NCBI GenBank assembly: GCA_003963115.1
Contig: RXJQ01000025.1
Span: 124,001-188,000, forward strand
Length of the DNA: 64,000 nucleotides
DNA from: Burkholderiales bacterium
GTDB lineage: Bacteria; Pseudomonadota; Gammaproteobacteria; Burkholderiales; Burkholderiaceae_C
Direction: 5' to 3'
The notes beneath the pieces are model-generated. The model made no database searches. It worked only from the letters and a program-made list of their open reading frames with translations, and was not told the origin of the DNA. Shown here in pieces: positions 19,196-28,357 of the stretch. The position numbers were made by a program, and so were the translations under genes. Each line of letters begins with the position of its first letter. Within the stretch, counting starts at the first letter, position 1.

Positions 19196-20526
19196 GGTTT
19201 GGCCTCTTCACGGGCTTCGCGGGCGGCAAAGAGGATGATCTCGACGCGGCGGTTCAAGGCGCGGTTGGCGGGTGTGGTGTTGTCGACCACGGGTTCGCCA
19301 TCGGCGCGGCCTTCCGAACGGATGCGCTCCTTGGCCACGCCATTGGCCTGAAGGATGTCGCGCACGGTGTCGGCGCGCTCCTGCGAGAGGTGCCAGTTCG
19401 AGGGGAAGCGCATCGAGCGGATGGGCTGGTTGTCGGTGTGGCCGGTGATCAGGATGTTGCCCGGCACGTTCACCAGGGCCTGGGCGATGCGCTTCATGAT
19501 GGCTTCGCGGTTCTCGCTGAGCGAGGCGCTGCCAGCATCGAACAGGCCATCGCCGCGCAGGGTGATCACGCTGCGGTCGATCTCGTCGCGCACGGCCACC
19601 AGGCCCGAGCGCACATCGGCCTGGAGGAAATGGGCCAGACGCGGCTTGGCCGCCGGGATGGGCGTGGGCGGAATGGGCGGCGGCAGGCGCAGGCTCTGGA
19701 TCGCGCCGAACACCGGGTCGGAATAGCCGCTGAGCGCAAAACTCAGGCCGAAGTACACGGCCAGCAGCACCAGGGCTGTCACGGCGGCGGTCACCCACAG
19801 GGGCAGCCATGACAGCATCAGGCGGCGGGCCTGGGGCGCACCTTGCCAGTTCTGGGCCAGGGCGGCGGGGTAGTCGCCACGGGCCTGCTTGAGCAATTGG
19901 GCCAGGCGGTCACGCACGGTGTCCAACTGCGTCTTGCCGCCTTCGATCACGCGGTAGCGGCCTTCGAAGCCCATGGTGATCACGGCGTAGATCAGCTCCA
20001 GCAGATCACGGTTGGTGGGCACGTCTTCGGCCAGCTTGGCCATGAGCTGGAAGACCTTCTCGCCGCCATAGGCCTCGTTGTGGAAGGTGACCAGCAGGTT
20101 GTGGCGCGCCCATTGGCCCGAGCCGCCCCATGGTGTCGATGCGGCGGCTTCGTCCAGCAGCGTGCACAGGATGTAGCGGGCGGCCAGCACGCGCTCGCTG
20201 GCGATGCCGGCGGCGCGGGCCTTGGCTTCGAAGTCGCGCAGGCCGGCGGCCATGGACTCCTTGAGCGAAGCCGGGTCGGCCAGGTGCGTGGTCGAACGGA
20301 TCTGGGGTACCAGGGCCAGCAGCGGGTTGGCCAGGGCCACGAGGTTGTTCAGGCCTGTGTCGGGGGCGGCGAGGTCGGCGGCCACGTCGGCGCCTCGGGC
20401 CATGCTGTCAAAGGGCATGCCTGTGCCACTGGCCGGGCGCTGGCCGGGGGTGGGCATCACGAAAGTGCGGCCGGTGTCGATCGAGGCGAAGGGATCGATG
20501 GGCGGTTGTTGCGGGGGCTGGGTCAT
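19192..20526 (-). CDS. tssL: T6SS membrane subunit TssL (DotU) with C-terminal OmpA-like peptidoglycan-binding domain
   Basis: NNLVALANPLLALVPQIR...ILCTLLDEAAASTPWG; OmpA ILITGHTDNQPIRS...ANRALNRRVEIIL. Confidence 0.95.
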   Translation of the reverse strand: MTQPPQQPPIDPFASIDTGRTFVMPTPGQRPASGTGMPFDSMARGADVAADLAAPDTGLNNLVALANPLLALVPQIRSTTHLADPASLKESMAAGLRDFEAKARAAGIASERVLAARYILCTLLDEAAASTPWGGSGQWARHNLLVTFHNEAYGGEKVFQLMAKLAEDVPTNRDLLELIYAVITMGFEGRYRVIEGGKTQLDTVRDRLAQLLKQARGDYPAALAQNWQGAPQARRLMLSWLPLWVTAAVTALVLLAVYFGLSFALSGYSDPVFGAIQSLRLPPPIPPTPIPAAKPRLAHFLQADVRSGLVAVRDEIDRSVITLRGDGLFDAGSASLSENREAIMKRIAQALVNVPGNILITGHTDNQPIRSMRFPSNWHLSQERADTVRDILQANGVAKERIRSEGRADGEPVVDNTTPANRALNRRVEIILFAAREAREEAKP

Positions 20527-20552
20527 GCCGGTCTTTCAACAGGATTCAGAGG

Positions 20553-21896
20553 TCAGCGGCGGATGGCCCACAGCGCCAGTTCCAGGCCAGGGAAGTCGCC
20601 GGCCACATGCAGCGCGAGGTTGCCGCTGGCCTCGAACTTCTGCCACAGCTCGCCGCCGCGCTCCAGTTCGAAGTAGAAGAAGCCGGCATGGAAAGGCAGC
20701 TGGCGCGGCGCCACGGGCAGCGAACGCAAGGTGATGCCGGCCAGGTTGAAGTTGACGAGTTCCTTGATGCTCTCCACCGGGCCGACCTTGGTCTGGGCCG
20801 GAAAGCGTGTGCGCAACTGTTCGCCGGGGATCTGCGCGTTGACGGCCAGCACGAAGGTGGCGGAGCGGGCCATCTCCAGATCGGGCACGACGGCGGTGCG
20901 CACGCCGAACTTGCGGTCCACCAGCTCGATCTGCACGGCGTTGTCGTCCTCGACCACGGACAGCATGTCGCGGATGGCCTCGAACACGGGCGTGAAGCAG
21001 CCGCGCAGGTCGTCGTGCTTGTAGAGTGGGAAGTCGGGCGAGCGGCGCGCCGCCGTGTGGAAGGTCGAGAGCTCACCGGCCAGCTGCAGGCAGACGTGGA
21101 AGAGGTCTCGCGGGTGCACATTGGGCGCGCTGGCGAACTGGCGCAGCAGCGGCTCGTGGCGGTTGAGCAGTTGCAGGCGCAGGAACTGCGCGACCTCGGA
21201 CACGCCATGGCCCAACTGCCCCATCTTGCCCGCCAGGGTGTGGGCGCGCTGTCGCACCAGGCCGTGCAACAGGGTCAGGCTGGAAGACAGGTGCCCCGAG
21301 GCATCGCACACCACCTGCGGCGGGATGTAGCCGCGGTCCAGCAGCACGGCGTTGTCGCTGCGGCGCTCGGCCACCAGGGCGCAGCCCAGCACGGTGTAGG
21401 CGTCGGTCAGTTCCTTGGCGCGCAGCAGTCGCAGTCGCAGCCGGCCGGTCTGGATCTCTTCGGGCTCGGCCGTGGCATCGGTGTTGTCGCGCACGGTTTC
21501 GACCAAGGCGCCGAAGCGGGCCAGCTCGTCGTTCGAGCCGCCGGTGCCGTCGCCGAAATCGGCTTCGTTGAGGCCTTCACGTTGAACGGGCAGGGCCAGG
21601 TAGACGATCTCGTTTTTCAGATCGACCGGGATGTCCAAAGGCGCGGGTGCCGGATCCAGTTGAGGAATGGCAAAAGGCGTGCCGTCAGGCCAGATGCCGC
21701 TGGCGCGGGCGATGCCGACCCGGCCCAGGGCCAGCAGGCTGTCATCCAATTGCAGCTCGGCAAAGCCCCAGCCAAAGGGCGACAGCGCGCGCGCGCGGCT
21801 GTCGATCAGGCGCTCGGTGTAGCGGGCTTCCTGCTGGAAATGATGCGGTTGCAGGAACATGCCCTGCGACCAGACGACTTTGTTGCGCCAGCTCAT
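20553..21896 (-). CDS. tssK: T6SS baseplate subunit TssK
   Basis: MSWRNKVVWSQGMFLQPHHFQQEARYTERLI. Confidence 0.96.
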   Translation of the reverse strand: MSWRNKVVWSQGMFLQPHHFQQEARYTERLIDSRARALSPFGWGFAELQLDDSLLALGRVGIARASGIWPDGTPFAIPQLDPAPAPLDIPVDLKNEIVYLALPVQREGLNEADFGDGTGGSNDELARFGALVETVRDNTDATAEPEEIQTGRLRLRLLRAKELTDAYTVLGCALVAERRSDNAVLLDRGYIPPQVVCDASGHLSSSLTLLHGLVRQRAHTLAGKMGQLGHGVSEVAQFLRLQLLNRHEPLLRQFASAPNVHPRDLFHVCLQLAGELSTFHTAARRSPDFPLYKHDDLRGCFTPVFEAIRDMLSVVEDDNAVQIELVDRKFGVRTAVVPDLEMARSATFVLAVNAQIPGEQLRTRFPAQTKVGPVESIKELVNFNLAGITLRSLPVAPRQLPFHAGFFYFELERGGELWQKFEASGNLALHVAGDFPGLELALWAIRR

Positions 21897-21954
21897 CTTG
21901 TATTGGCCTTGTTTTGCTGCTTGTCCGAAACGACGCCCCAGGGCTGGCGTCGCC

Positions 21955-22509
21955 TCACTTGGGTGGGGCGGGCAGGATGGCCACGGTCAGCGGCTCGAGC
22001 TTGATCACCCATCGATTGGTCTTGTTGGCCTCGACCGCCGCGATCGCGCGCGAGCGGGACTTCTCCAGATCTCGAAAGCCCACCAGCACCGCCAGGAACT
22101 TGGTGTCGGGCTGGGTCTGCTTGTTGATGTCCTTGGTCTCGCCGGGTTTGAGCACGAACTCGTCACGCACGACCAGGTCGCCGCCCAGCACGTCCTTGTC
22201 GCGCTCGTACAGCGAGAGGAAATCAGCCGAGTCGAACTGGGCGCGGCTCTTGAGCTCGTACACGCGCACGACCACGGGCGAGGGGCGCTTGCGTGCGTCC
22301 GGGTTGACCGTGGTCGATGCCACCACCTTGGCCTCGACCACGGTGGGGTCCGGCTTCATGAAGGGCAGGGGCGTGTCGGCGCAACCGGACAGCAGCAGGC
22401 CGGCACCTGCGACGAGTGCAGCCAGGCCACGCGCCGCGACACGCAAATGGACGAGCAGACGAGCGCGCAGGTGGACGGGCAAATGAGGTTGGGGCAATTG
22501 AAAGCGCAT
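21955..22509 (-). CDS. tssJ: T6SS lipoprotein TssJ
   Basis: Lipobox LLLSGC; VVVRVYELKSRAQFDSADFLSLYERD...FVLKPGETKDI; start codon uncertain (ORF open to 22614). Confidence 0.88.
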   Translation of the reverse strand: MRFQLPQPHLPVHLRARLLVHLRVAARGLAALVAGAGLLLSGCADTPLPFMKPDPTVVEAKVVASTTVNPDARKRPSPVVVRVYELKSRAQFDSADFLSLYERDKDVLGGDLVVRDEFVLKPGETKDINKQTQPDTKFLAVLVGFRDLEKSRSRAIAAVEANKTNRWVIKLEPLTVAILPAPPK

Positions 22510-22647
22510 GCCAGACGATGGGTAGGTGACCATAGGAAGCAATAGCGCTTGAGAATAGCGGGCCCCCTGTGCGGGGCACGGTGACTTAGGTAACAAGGCT
22601 GCTGTCTTGACCAAGGTCAGTTGTCCCCCGATGAGGTGGGTTTCAAG

Positions 22648-24600
22648 ATGCGCCGCATGATGCGCAACCTCCAGACCTCATTGCCAAAGACACCCTGGGC
22701 CAAGGCCCTGGCCTTGGCCGCCTTGATGGCCCTGGGTGGCTGTGGCAGTGCGCCCAAGCTTGATCAAGCCGATCAGGGTACATCGGCCCCAACGACCCAG
22801 GTCAACGAGGCGGAGGCCGACGGCGCTGGCGCGGCCGCCCCGGGCAAGCTCGCAGGCCAGGACATCGCCACCCGCCACGCCCTGTTCAAGGTCAGCGCTT
22901 TCGAGAGCCTGCCGGGCTGGAAGCAGGACAACTTCACCGAGGCCTGGGCCGCCTTCAAGGAGTCCTGCAAGGTGCTGGAGCGCAAGCCCAATGCGGCCAC
23001 CTGGAAGCCGCTGTGCGCCCGCGTCAAGACAATCAAGGATGCCAAGGCCGCGCGTCAGTTCATGGAGCAGGAGTTCACCCTGCTGACCGTGCAGAACACC
23101 GACCGCAGCCGCGAAGGCGACATCACCGGCTACTACGAACCCCTGCTGCAAGGCCGCGCCCAGCGCGATGCCCAGTTCTCGGTGCCGGTCTACGGCGTGC
23201 CCAATGACCTCTACTTCCTGGACTGGAAGACCGTGCCGGTGGCGCAACGCAAGGCCGTGGCCAATGTCAAGCCCAATGGCCGCCTGCTGATGCCGGTGCC
23301 GGCCGGTCAATCTGGTGCCATCGCTGTGGACATGAAGCGCTTCACCCTCGACACCCTGGACCGTCGCCTGCGTGTGCGGCTGCAGGGCAACGAGGGCCTG
23401 CCCTACTACACCCGCGCCGACATCAACCGCGCAGGTGATCTCGATGCACCCGTGCTGGCCTGGGTGGACGACCCCATCGCGCTGTATGCCATGCAGGTCC
23501 AGGGCGCCGGCCGCATCCGCCTGCCCGATGGCAGTGTGCTGCGCGTGGCCTATGCGGACCAGAATGGCCACCCGTTCAAGCCCATGCAACTGGCTTCGTC
23601 GGGCAACGAGCGCGTGCAGACCCGGGGCGCGAAGGTCGATGGCGGCAATGTGGCCGATGAGGTCGAGCATTTCGACCTGGCTGATGCCTTGGCCGACGGC
23701 GCTGCCGATGCGCCGGAGCCCATGTCACCCACGCCAGACCCAGCCGCCTCAACGGGTGATGAGCCCCTGACCCGTGGCGCTCGCAAAACAACCGCGGCGA
23801 CCGCAGCGACGTCACCCGGCGATCCGGCTGTGTCGGATGCCGTCAGTGCCTTGCTGCCACCCGCCGGGAACGCAAGGCCGGCCGCGAAACCCGCGCCAGT
23901 GCCTGCTCAACCCACCGGGGCATCGGCCAAAGGCAGCTCACAGCAACTGGTCGATGATCTCCTGACGCAGGCGCAGACCCAGAAGGGTCAGAAGGGCCGG
24001 TCTGGCCAAGTGGCTGCCAAGGCTGCCAATGGCGGTGCGGCCAAGACACCCGCTGTTGCATCCGTTGCCGCTGCGCCCGCAACGGCCGCCGGCCTCAGTG
24101 CCAATCTGCTCAAGCAACGCAGCCAGGCGCTGGACAGCGACCCCAGCTATGTCTTCTTCCGCCCGGCCCCCGATCAGTCCACGCAGGCCGGCCCGGTCGG
24201 TGCGCTGGGTGTGCCCCTTACGGCCGGTCGTTCCCTGGCTGTTGATCCGCGCGTCCTGCCCCTGGGCTATCCGGTCTTCCTGGACGCGGCCACGGGTGAC
24301 AAACGCCAGACCCAGATGCAGCGCCTGATGTTCGCGCAGGACACGGGCGGCGCCATCCGGGGCGCGGTGCGGGCCGACTACTTCTGGGGTTTCGGCGCCG
24401 ATGCCGGCCGCCAGGCCCGCCGCACCAAGAACCGGGGGCGCATGTGGGTGCTGGTGCCCCATGCCGAGGTCGAAGCCCTGTTGTCGAGCAAGCTGGTGAC
24501 GCGTGGCGGCAAGGCCGATGCCGCCCAGCCCGAATGCCTGATCCCCGACGAGGATGTCTGCGACAGCACCGCGTCATCAGACGAAGACGCGCTCAAGTAA
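22648..24600 (+). CDS. mltA: Membrane-bound lytic murein transglycosylase A, with a long low-complexity insertion
   Basis: DITGYYEPLLQG, WVDDPIALYAMQVQGAGRIRLPDGSVLRVAYADQNGHPF, SYVFFRPAPD...GALGVPLTAGRSLAVDPRVLPLGYPVFLDA, DTGGAIRGAVRADYFWGFG; lipobox ALGGC. Confidence 0.92.
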   Translation: MRRMMRNLQTSLPKTPWAKALALAALMALGGCGSAPKLDQADQGTSAPTTQVNEAEADGAGAAAPGKLAGQDIATRHALFKVSAFESLPGWKQDNFTEAWAAFKESCKVLERKPNAATWKPLCARVKTIKDAKAARQFMEQEFTLLTVQNTDRSREGDITGYYEPLLQGRAQRDAQFSVPVYGVPNDLYFLDWKTVPVAQRKAVANVKPNGRLLMPVPAGQSGAIAVDMKRFTLDTLDRRLRVRLQGNEGLPYYTRADINRAGDLDAPVLAWVDDPIALYAMQVQGAGRIRLPDGSVLRVAYADQNGHPFKPMQLASSGNERVQTRGAKVDGGNVADEVEHFDLADALADGAADAPEPMSPTPDPAASTGDEPLTRGARKTTAATAATSPGDPAVSDAVSALLPPAGNARPAAKPAPVPAQPTGASAKGSSQQLVDDLLTQAQTQKGQKGRSGQVAAKAANGGAAKTPAVASVAAAPATAAGLSANLLKQRSQALDSDPSYVFFRPAPDQSTQAGPVGALGVPLTAGRSLAVDPRVLPLGYPVFLDAATGDKRQTQMQRLMFAQDTGGAIRGAVRADYFWGFGADAGRQARRTKNRGRMWVLVPHAEVEALLSSKLVTRGGKADAAQPECLIPDEDVCDSTASSDEDALK

Positions 24601-24660
24601 GGTTTTCGCCTGCCGATAAAAGCTGAATCACCACATTGGGCTGATTCAGCCCGCGCACGC

Positions 24661-25737
24661 GTGAAGCAGTACATTCAGGATCTTGTCAAAGCCTTGCTCG
24701 GGCGCGGCAGCACCACGGGTGTCTTCCTGGGCCTGCTGACCGTGGCGACGCTGATCGCCGGTGTGGCCCACCTGGCCTTCATCTTCCTGTTCGGCTCGGC
24801 CGGCGTGAACTGGATGGCGCGCGCCAATGTGGCCAGCGTGCTGATCTACGTGCTGTCTGCCTGGCTGATCTACCACGGGCGGCACTTCGTCGCCATGGGC
24901 CTGATCGTCGGGGAGATCCTGCTGCACGGCCTCCTGGCCGTGGTGGTGATAGGTTGGGACAGCGGCTTTCACTACTACATCGTCCTGGTCGTGCCGGTGG
25001 TCATCCTGAGCAATCTGCACACGACCTGGTTCAAGCTGCTGGCGGCCACGACCGTGGCCATGTTCTACATGGTGCTGGACTTTCTGTTCCGTGGCGTACA
25101 GCCCGTGCAGACGCTGGCGCCGGCCATGCTGCAGGGCCTGCATTACTTCAACCTGGCCAGCTCACTGCTGATGCTGGCCGTGCTGGCGTTTGCCTACTAC
25201 CGCCTGGTGGCCAATGCCGAAGCGAGCCTGCGTGACCAGGCCTGCACCGACCCGCTGACCCAGTTGCGCAACCGCCGCTTCGCGCTGGAAGTGGCGCAGC
25301 ATGAGGCGGCTGTCTTCGAGCGTGGTGGGCGGCCTCTTGCACTGGTGCTGGGCGACGTCGACCACTTCAAGCGCATCAACGACAGCCACGGCCACGAGAC
25401 TGGCGACAACGCACTCAAGGCCGTGGCCCAGGCCCTGCGCGAGGGCGTGCGCGAAATCGACCACGTGGCCCGCTGGGGCGGCGAGGAGTTCCTGGTGCTG
25501 TTGCCCTCCACCGACGAAGGCGAGGCCATGCGGGTGGCAGGGCGCCTGCGCGAGGCCGTCGAGCAATTGCGCCTGCGGCACAGTGAGCAGGCTGTTCCCC
25601 TGAGCATCACCCTGGGCGTGAGCCTGATGCAGGCCGGCGAAACCGTGACGCAAGCCCTGGCCCGTGCCGATCAGGCGCTCTACAAAGGCAAACTGGCTGG
25701 TCGCAACCGCGTTGTTCTGGCTGGACAAGCGTCCTAG
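24661..25737 (+). CDS. Membrane GGDEF diguanylate cyclase
   Basis: TM-rich N-terminus; REIDHVARWGGEEFLVLLP (RxxD I-site + GGEEF). Confidence 0.92.
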   Translation: MKQYIQDLVKALLGRGSTTGVFLGLLTVATLIAGVAHLAFIFLFGSAGVNWMARANVASVLIYVLSAWLIYHGRHFVAMGLIVGEILLHGLLAVVVIGWDSGFHYYIVLVVPVVILSNLHTTWFKLLAATTVAMFYMVLDFLFRGVQPVQTLAPAMLQGLHYFNLASSLLMLAVLAFAYYRLVANAEASLRDQACTDPLTQLRNRRFALEVAQHEAAVFERGGRPLALVLGDVDHFKRINDSHGHETGDNALKAVAQALREGVREIDHVARWGGEEFLVLLPSTDEGEAMRVAGRLREAVEQLRLRHSEQAVPLSITLGVSLMQAGETVTQALARADQALYKGKLAGRNRVVLAGQAS

Positions 25738-25749
25738 ACGATTTATACT
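25722..25749 (+). promoter_or_regulatory. Putative sigma-70 promoter of ahcY
   Basis: TGGACA -16 bp- TATACT immediately 5' of the riboswitch, within the end of the upstream CDS. Confidence 0.5.
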
Positions 25750-25757
25750 GCGCATGC

Positions 25758-25842
25758 TTTCGAGGAGCGTTGCAAGGCCGCCCTGTTTCATCAGGCAGCG
25801 CCCCAGGCTCGAAAGACCCGTTATTTGCAACCGCGCTCACCC
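25758..25842 (+). ncRNA. SAH (S-adenosylhomocysteine) riboswitch
   Basis: TTTCGAGGAGCGTTGCAA...CCCAGGCTCGAA...TTGCAACCGCGCTCACC: conserved SAH-riboswitch segments with GAGCG/CGCTC and GTTGCAA/TTGCAAC pairing, directly upstream of ahcY. Confidence 0.9.
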
Positions 25843-25922
25843 GCATGTGTCCCGCTGGGTGAGTTGTATCTGTCACGTTCCCCCCGGCAGCGCAGGCGGC
25901 TTCTTTTCTTAGGAGCTGAGTC

Positions 25923-27371
25923 ATGACCGCTGTTACCAAGTCCCTGATCACCGATCACAAAGGCGTCGAGTGCATCGTCGCCGACATGTCCCTGGCCGCC
26001 TGGGGCCGCAAGGAAATCAAGATCGCCGAGAGCGAGATGCCCGCGTTGATGGCCATCCGCAAGGAATACGCCGCCAGCCAGCCCCTCAAGGGCGCGCGCA
26101 TCACCGGCTCCCTGCACATGACCATCCAGACTGCCGTGCTGGTCGAGACCCTGCAAGCCCTGGGCGCCACCGTGCGCTGGGCCTCCTGCAACATCTTCTC
26201 GACGCAAGACCACGCCGCCGCTGCCCTGGTCGATGCCGGCACGCCCGTGTTCGCCTACAAGGGCGAGTCGCTGGAGGACTACTGGGACTACACCCACCGC
26301 ATCTTCGACTTCGGCGCCAAGGGCACCGAGGGCGAAGGCCCCAACATGATCCTGGACGACGGTGGTGATGCCACCTTGCTGATGCACCTGGGCAAGCGCG
26401 CCGAGAAGGATGCCAGCGTCCTGAACAACCCTGCCAGCGAAGAAGAGCGCATCCTCTACGCCGCGATCAAGGCCAAGCTGGCCGTGGACAACACCTGGTA
26501 CAGCCGCAAGGCCGCCCAGATCATCGGTGTGACCGAAGAGACGACCACCGGCGTGCACCGCCTCAACGAGATGAGCGCCAAGGGCCTGCTGCTGTTCCGT
26601 GCCATCAACGTCAACGATTCGGTGACCAAGTCCAAGTTCGACAACCTCTATGGCTGCCGTGAATCGCTGGTTGACGGCATCAAGCGCGCCACCGACGTGA
26701 TGGTCGCGGGCAAGGTCGCCGTGGTCGCTGGCTATGGCGATGTGGGCAAGGGCTCGGCCCAGGCCCTGCGCGCCCTGAGCGCCCAGGTGTGGGTCACCGA
26801 GATCGACCCCATCAACGCCCTACAGGCCGCCATGGAAGGCTACCGCGTCGTAACCATGGACTGGGCCGCCGACAAGGCCGACATCTTCGTGACCACCACC
26901 GGCAACCGCGACGTGATCACCTATGAGCACATGGCTGCGATGAAGAACAACGCCATCGTCTGCAACATCGGCCACTTCGACAACGAGATCCAGGTGGCCA
27001 AGCTGGAGCAGAACTGCCAGTGGGAAGAGATCAAGCCGCAGGTCGACCACGTTATCTTCAAGGATGGCAAGCGCATCATCCTGCTGGCCAAGGGCCGCCT
27101 GGTGAACCTGGGCTGCGGCACGGGCCACCCCAGCTATGTGATGTCGTCGAGCTTTGCCAACCAGACCCTGGCGCAGATCGAGCTGTTTGCCCACAGGGAC
27201 GCCTACGACATCGGCAAGGTCTATGTGCTGCCCAAGCACCTCGACGAGCGTGTGGCCCGACTGCAGCTGACGACGCTCAATGCCGAACTGACCACGTTGA
27301 CGGAAGAGCAGGCCGCGTACATCGGTGTGCCGGTTCAAGGCCCCTACAAGCCCGACACATATAGGTATTGA
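25923..27371 (+). CDS. ahcY: Adenosylhomocysteinase
   Basis: [49 protein letters not shown]-terminal YKPDTYRY. Confidence 0.98.
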   Translation: MTAVTKSLITDHKGVECIVADMSLAAWGRKEIKIAESEMPALMAIRKEYAASQPLKGARITGSLHMTIQTAVLVETLQALGATVRWASCNIFSTQDHAAAALVDAGTPVFAYKGESLEDYWDYTHRIFDFGAKGTEGEGPNMILDDGGDATLLMHLGKRAEKDASVLNNPASEEERILYAAIKAKLAVDNTWYSRKAAQIIGVTEETTTGVHRLNEMSAKGLLLFRAINVNDSVTKSKFDNLYGCRESLVDGIKRATDVMVAGKVAVVAGYGDVGKGSAQALRALSAQVWVTEIDPINALQAAMEGYRVVTMDWAADKADIFVTTTGNRDVITYEHMAAMKNNAIVCNIGHFDNEIQVAKLEQNCQWEEIKPQVDHVIFKDGKRIILLAKGRLVNLGCGTGHPSYVMSSSFANQTLAQIELFAHRDAYDIGKVYVLPKHLDERVARLQLTTLNAELTTLTEEQAAYIGVPVQGPYKPDTYRY

Positions 27372-27381
27372 CCACCCCCTA

Positions 27382-27447
27382 CGGCCTTCGGCCGCCCCCT
27401 TCGAGGGGGCACCGCCAGTGGACCGGCGAAGCCGGATCCACGGCGGT
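27382..27447. repeat. Three consecutive hairpins downstream of ahcY (REP-like / terminator-like array)
   Basis: CGGCCTTCGGCCG; GCCCCCTTCGAGGGGGC; ACCGCCAGTGGACCGGCGAAGCCGGATCCACGGCGGT. Confidence 0.7.
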
Positions 27448-27526
27448 CGCTGGATTTGTCGCGCACCTTCGGTGGCGCTCCATTTTGTGGCGTGCCCAAT
27501 GTGCCCAATGCCTTGATGCTTGTTGA

Positions 27527-28330
27527 ATGAACATCCTTCTTTCCCGCGCTGATCAGTTGATCCTCGAACGCGGCCTGGCGCCCACGCGCTCGGCGGCGCA
27601 GCGGCTCATCGAGCAAGGCGGCGTGCAGTGGAGCAGTCCCAACAGCCCTCACAGGGGCTGGGCCACCGTGCGCAAGGCAGGCGAAACGCTGCCCATCGAC
27701 TGCGTGTTCCAGATCCTGGACGATGCCGAAACCCGCTGGGTCTCGCGCGCCGGCCTCAAGCTTGAAGGTGCGCTGGCGCACTGCAAGGCCAAGAAGCCGC
27801 AGGTGACCTTGAAGGCCAAGTTCTGTCTGGACGTGGGCCAAAGCACGGGCGGCTTCACCGAGGTGCTGCTGTCGCAAGGGGCCAAGCGCGTGGTGGGTGT
27901 GGACGTGGGCCATGCCCAGGTGCACGCCAGCATCCGCGAGCACCCGCAGGTCGTGGTGATCGAAGGTGTCAATGCGCGCAACCTCAGCGAAGACGACCTG
28001 GGCGATGCCCTGCCCAAGGCCGGTTTCGCGCTGATCGTGGGCGACCTGTCCTTCATCTCCCTGACCCTGGTGCTGCCCGCCCTCGTGCCTTTGCTGGCCG
28101 ACAAGGGCGAGCTGCTCATGCTGGTCAAGCCACAGTTCGAGCTGCAACCCGGCCAGATCGGCAAAGGCGGCCTGGTCAAAGACCCGGCCAGCTATGCCGA
28201 GGTCGAGGCTCGCATTCGCCATTGCTGCGCAGATCTCGGCCTGGAGGTGCGCGACTACTTCGACAGCCCCATCGCCGGTGGCGACGGCAACCGTGAATTC
28301 TTCGTCCGGGCGCGCAAAGCCGCCGCCTGA
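27527..28330 (+). CDS. TlyA-family rRNA methyltransferase / S4-domain hemolysin-like protein
   Basis: RADQLILERGLAPTRSAAQRLIEQGGV; FCLDVGQSTGGFTEVLLSQGAKRVVGVDVGHAQ; KPQFEL. Confidence 0.92.
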   Translation: MNILLSRADQLILERGLAPTRSAAQRLIEQGGVQWSSPNSPHRGWATVRKAGETLPIDCVFQILDDAETRWVSRAGLKLEGALAHCKAKKPQVTLKAKFCLDVGQSTGGFTEVLLSQGAKRVVGVDVGHAQVHASIREHPQVVVIEGVNARNLSEDDLGDALPKAGFALIVGDLSFISLTLVLPALVPLLADKGELLMLVKPQFELQPGQIGKGGLVKDPASYAEVEARIRHCCADLGLEVRDYFDSPIAGGDGNREFFVRARKAAA

Positions 28331-28357
28331 GCAGACGACGCACAGAAAGCTTCTCAT

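Noticed and set aside
16706-19351. 881-aa plus-strand ORF antisense to tssM
   Set aside because: Shadow ORF of a clear TssM with Walker A; His/Gln/Gly/Val-rich composition.
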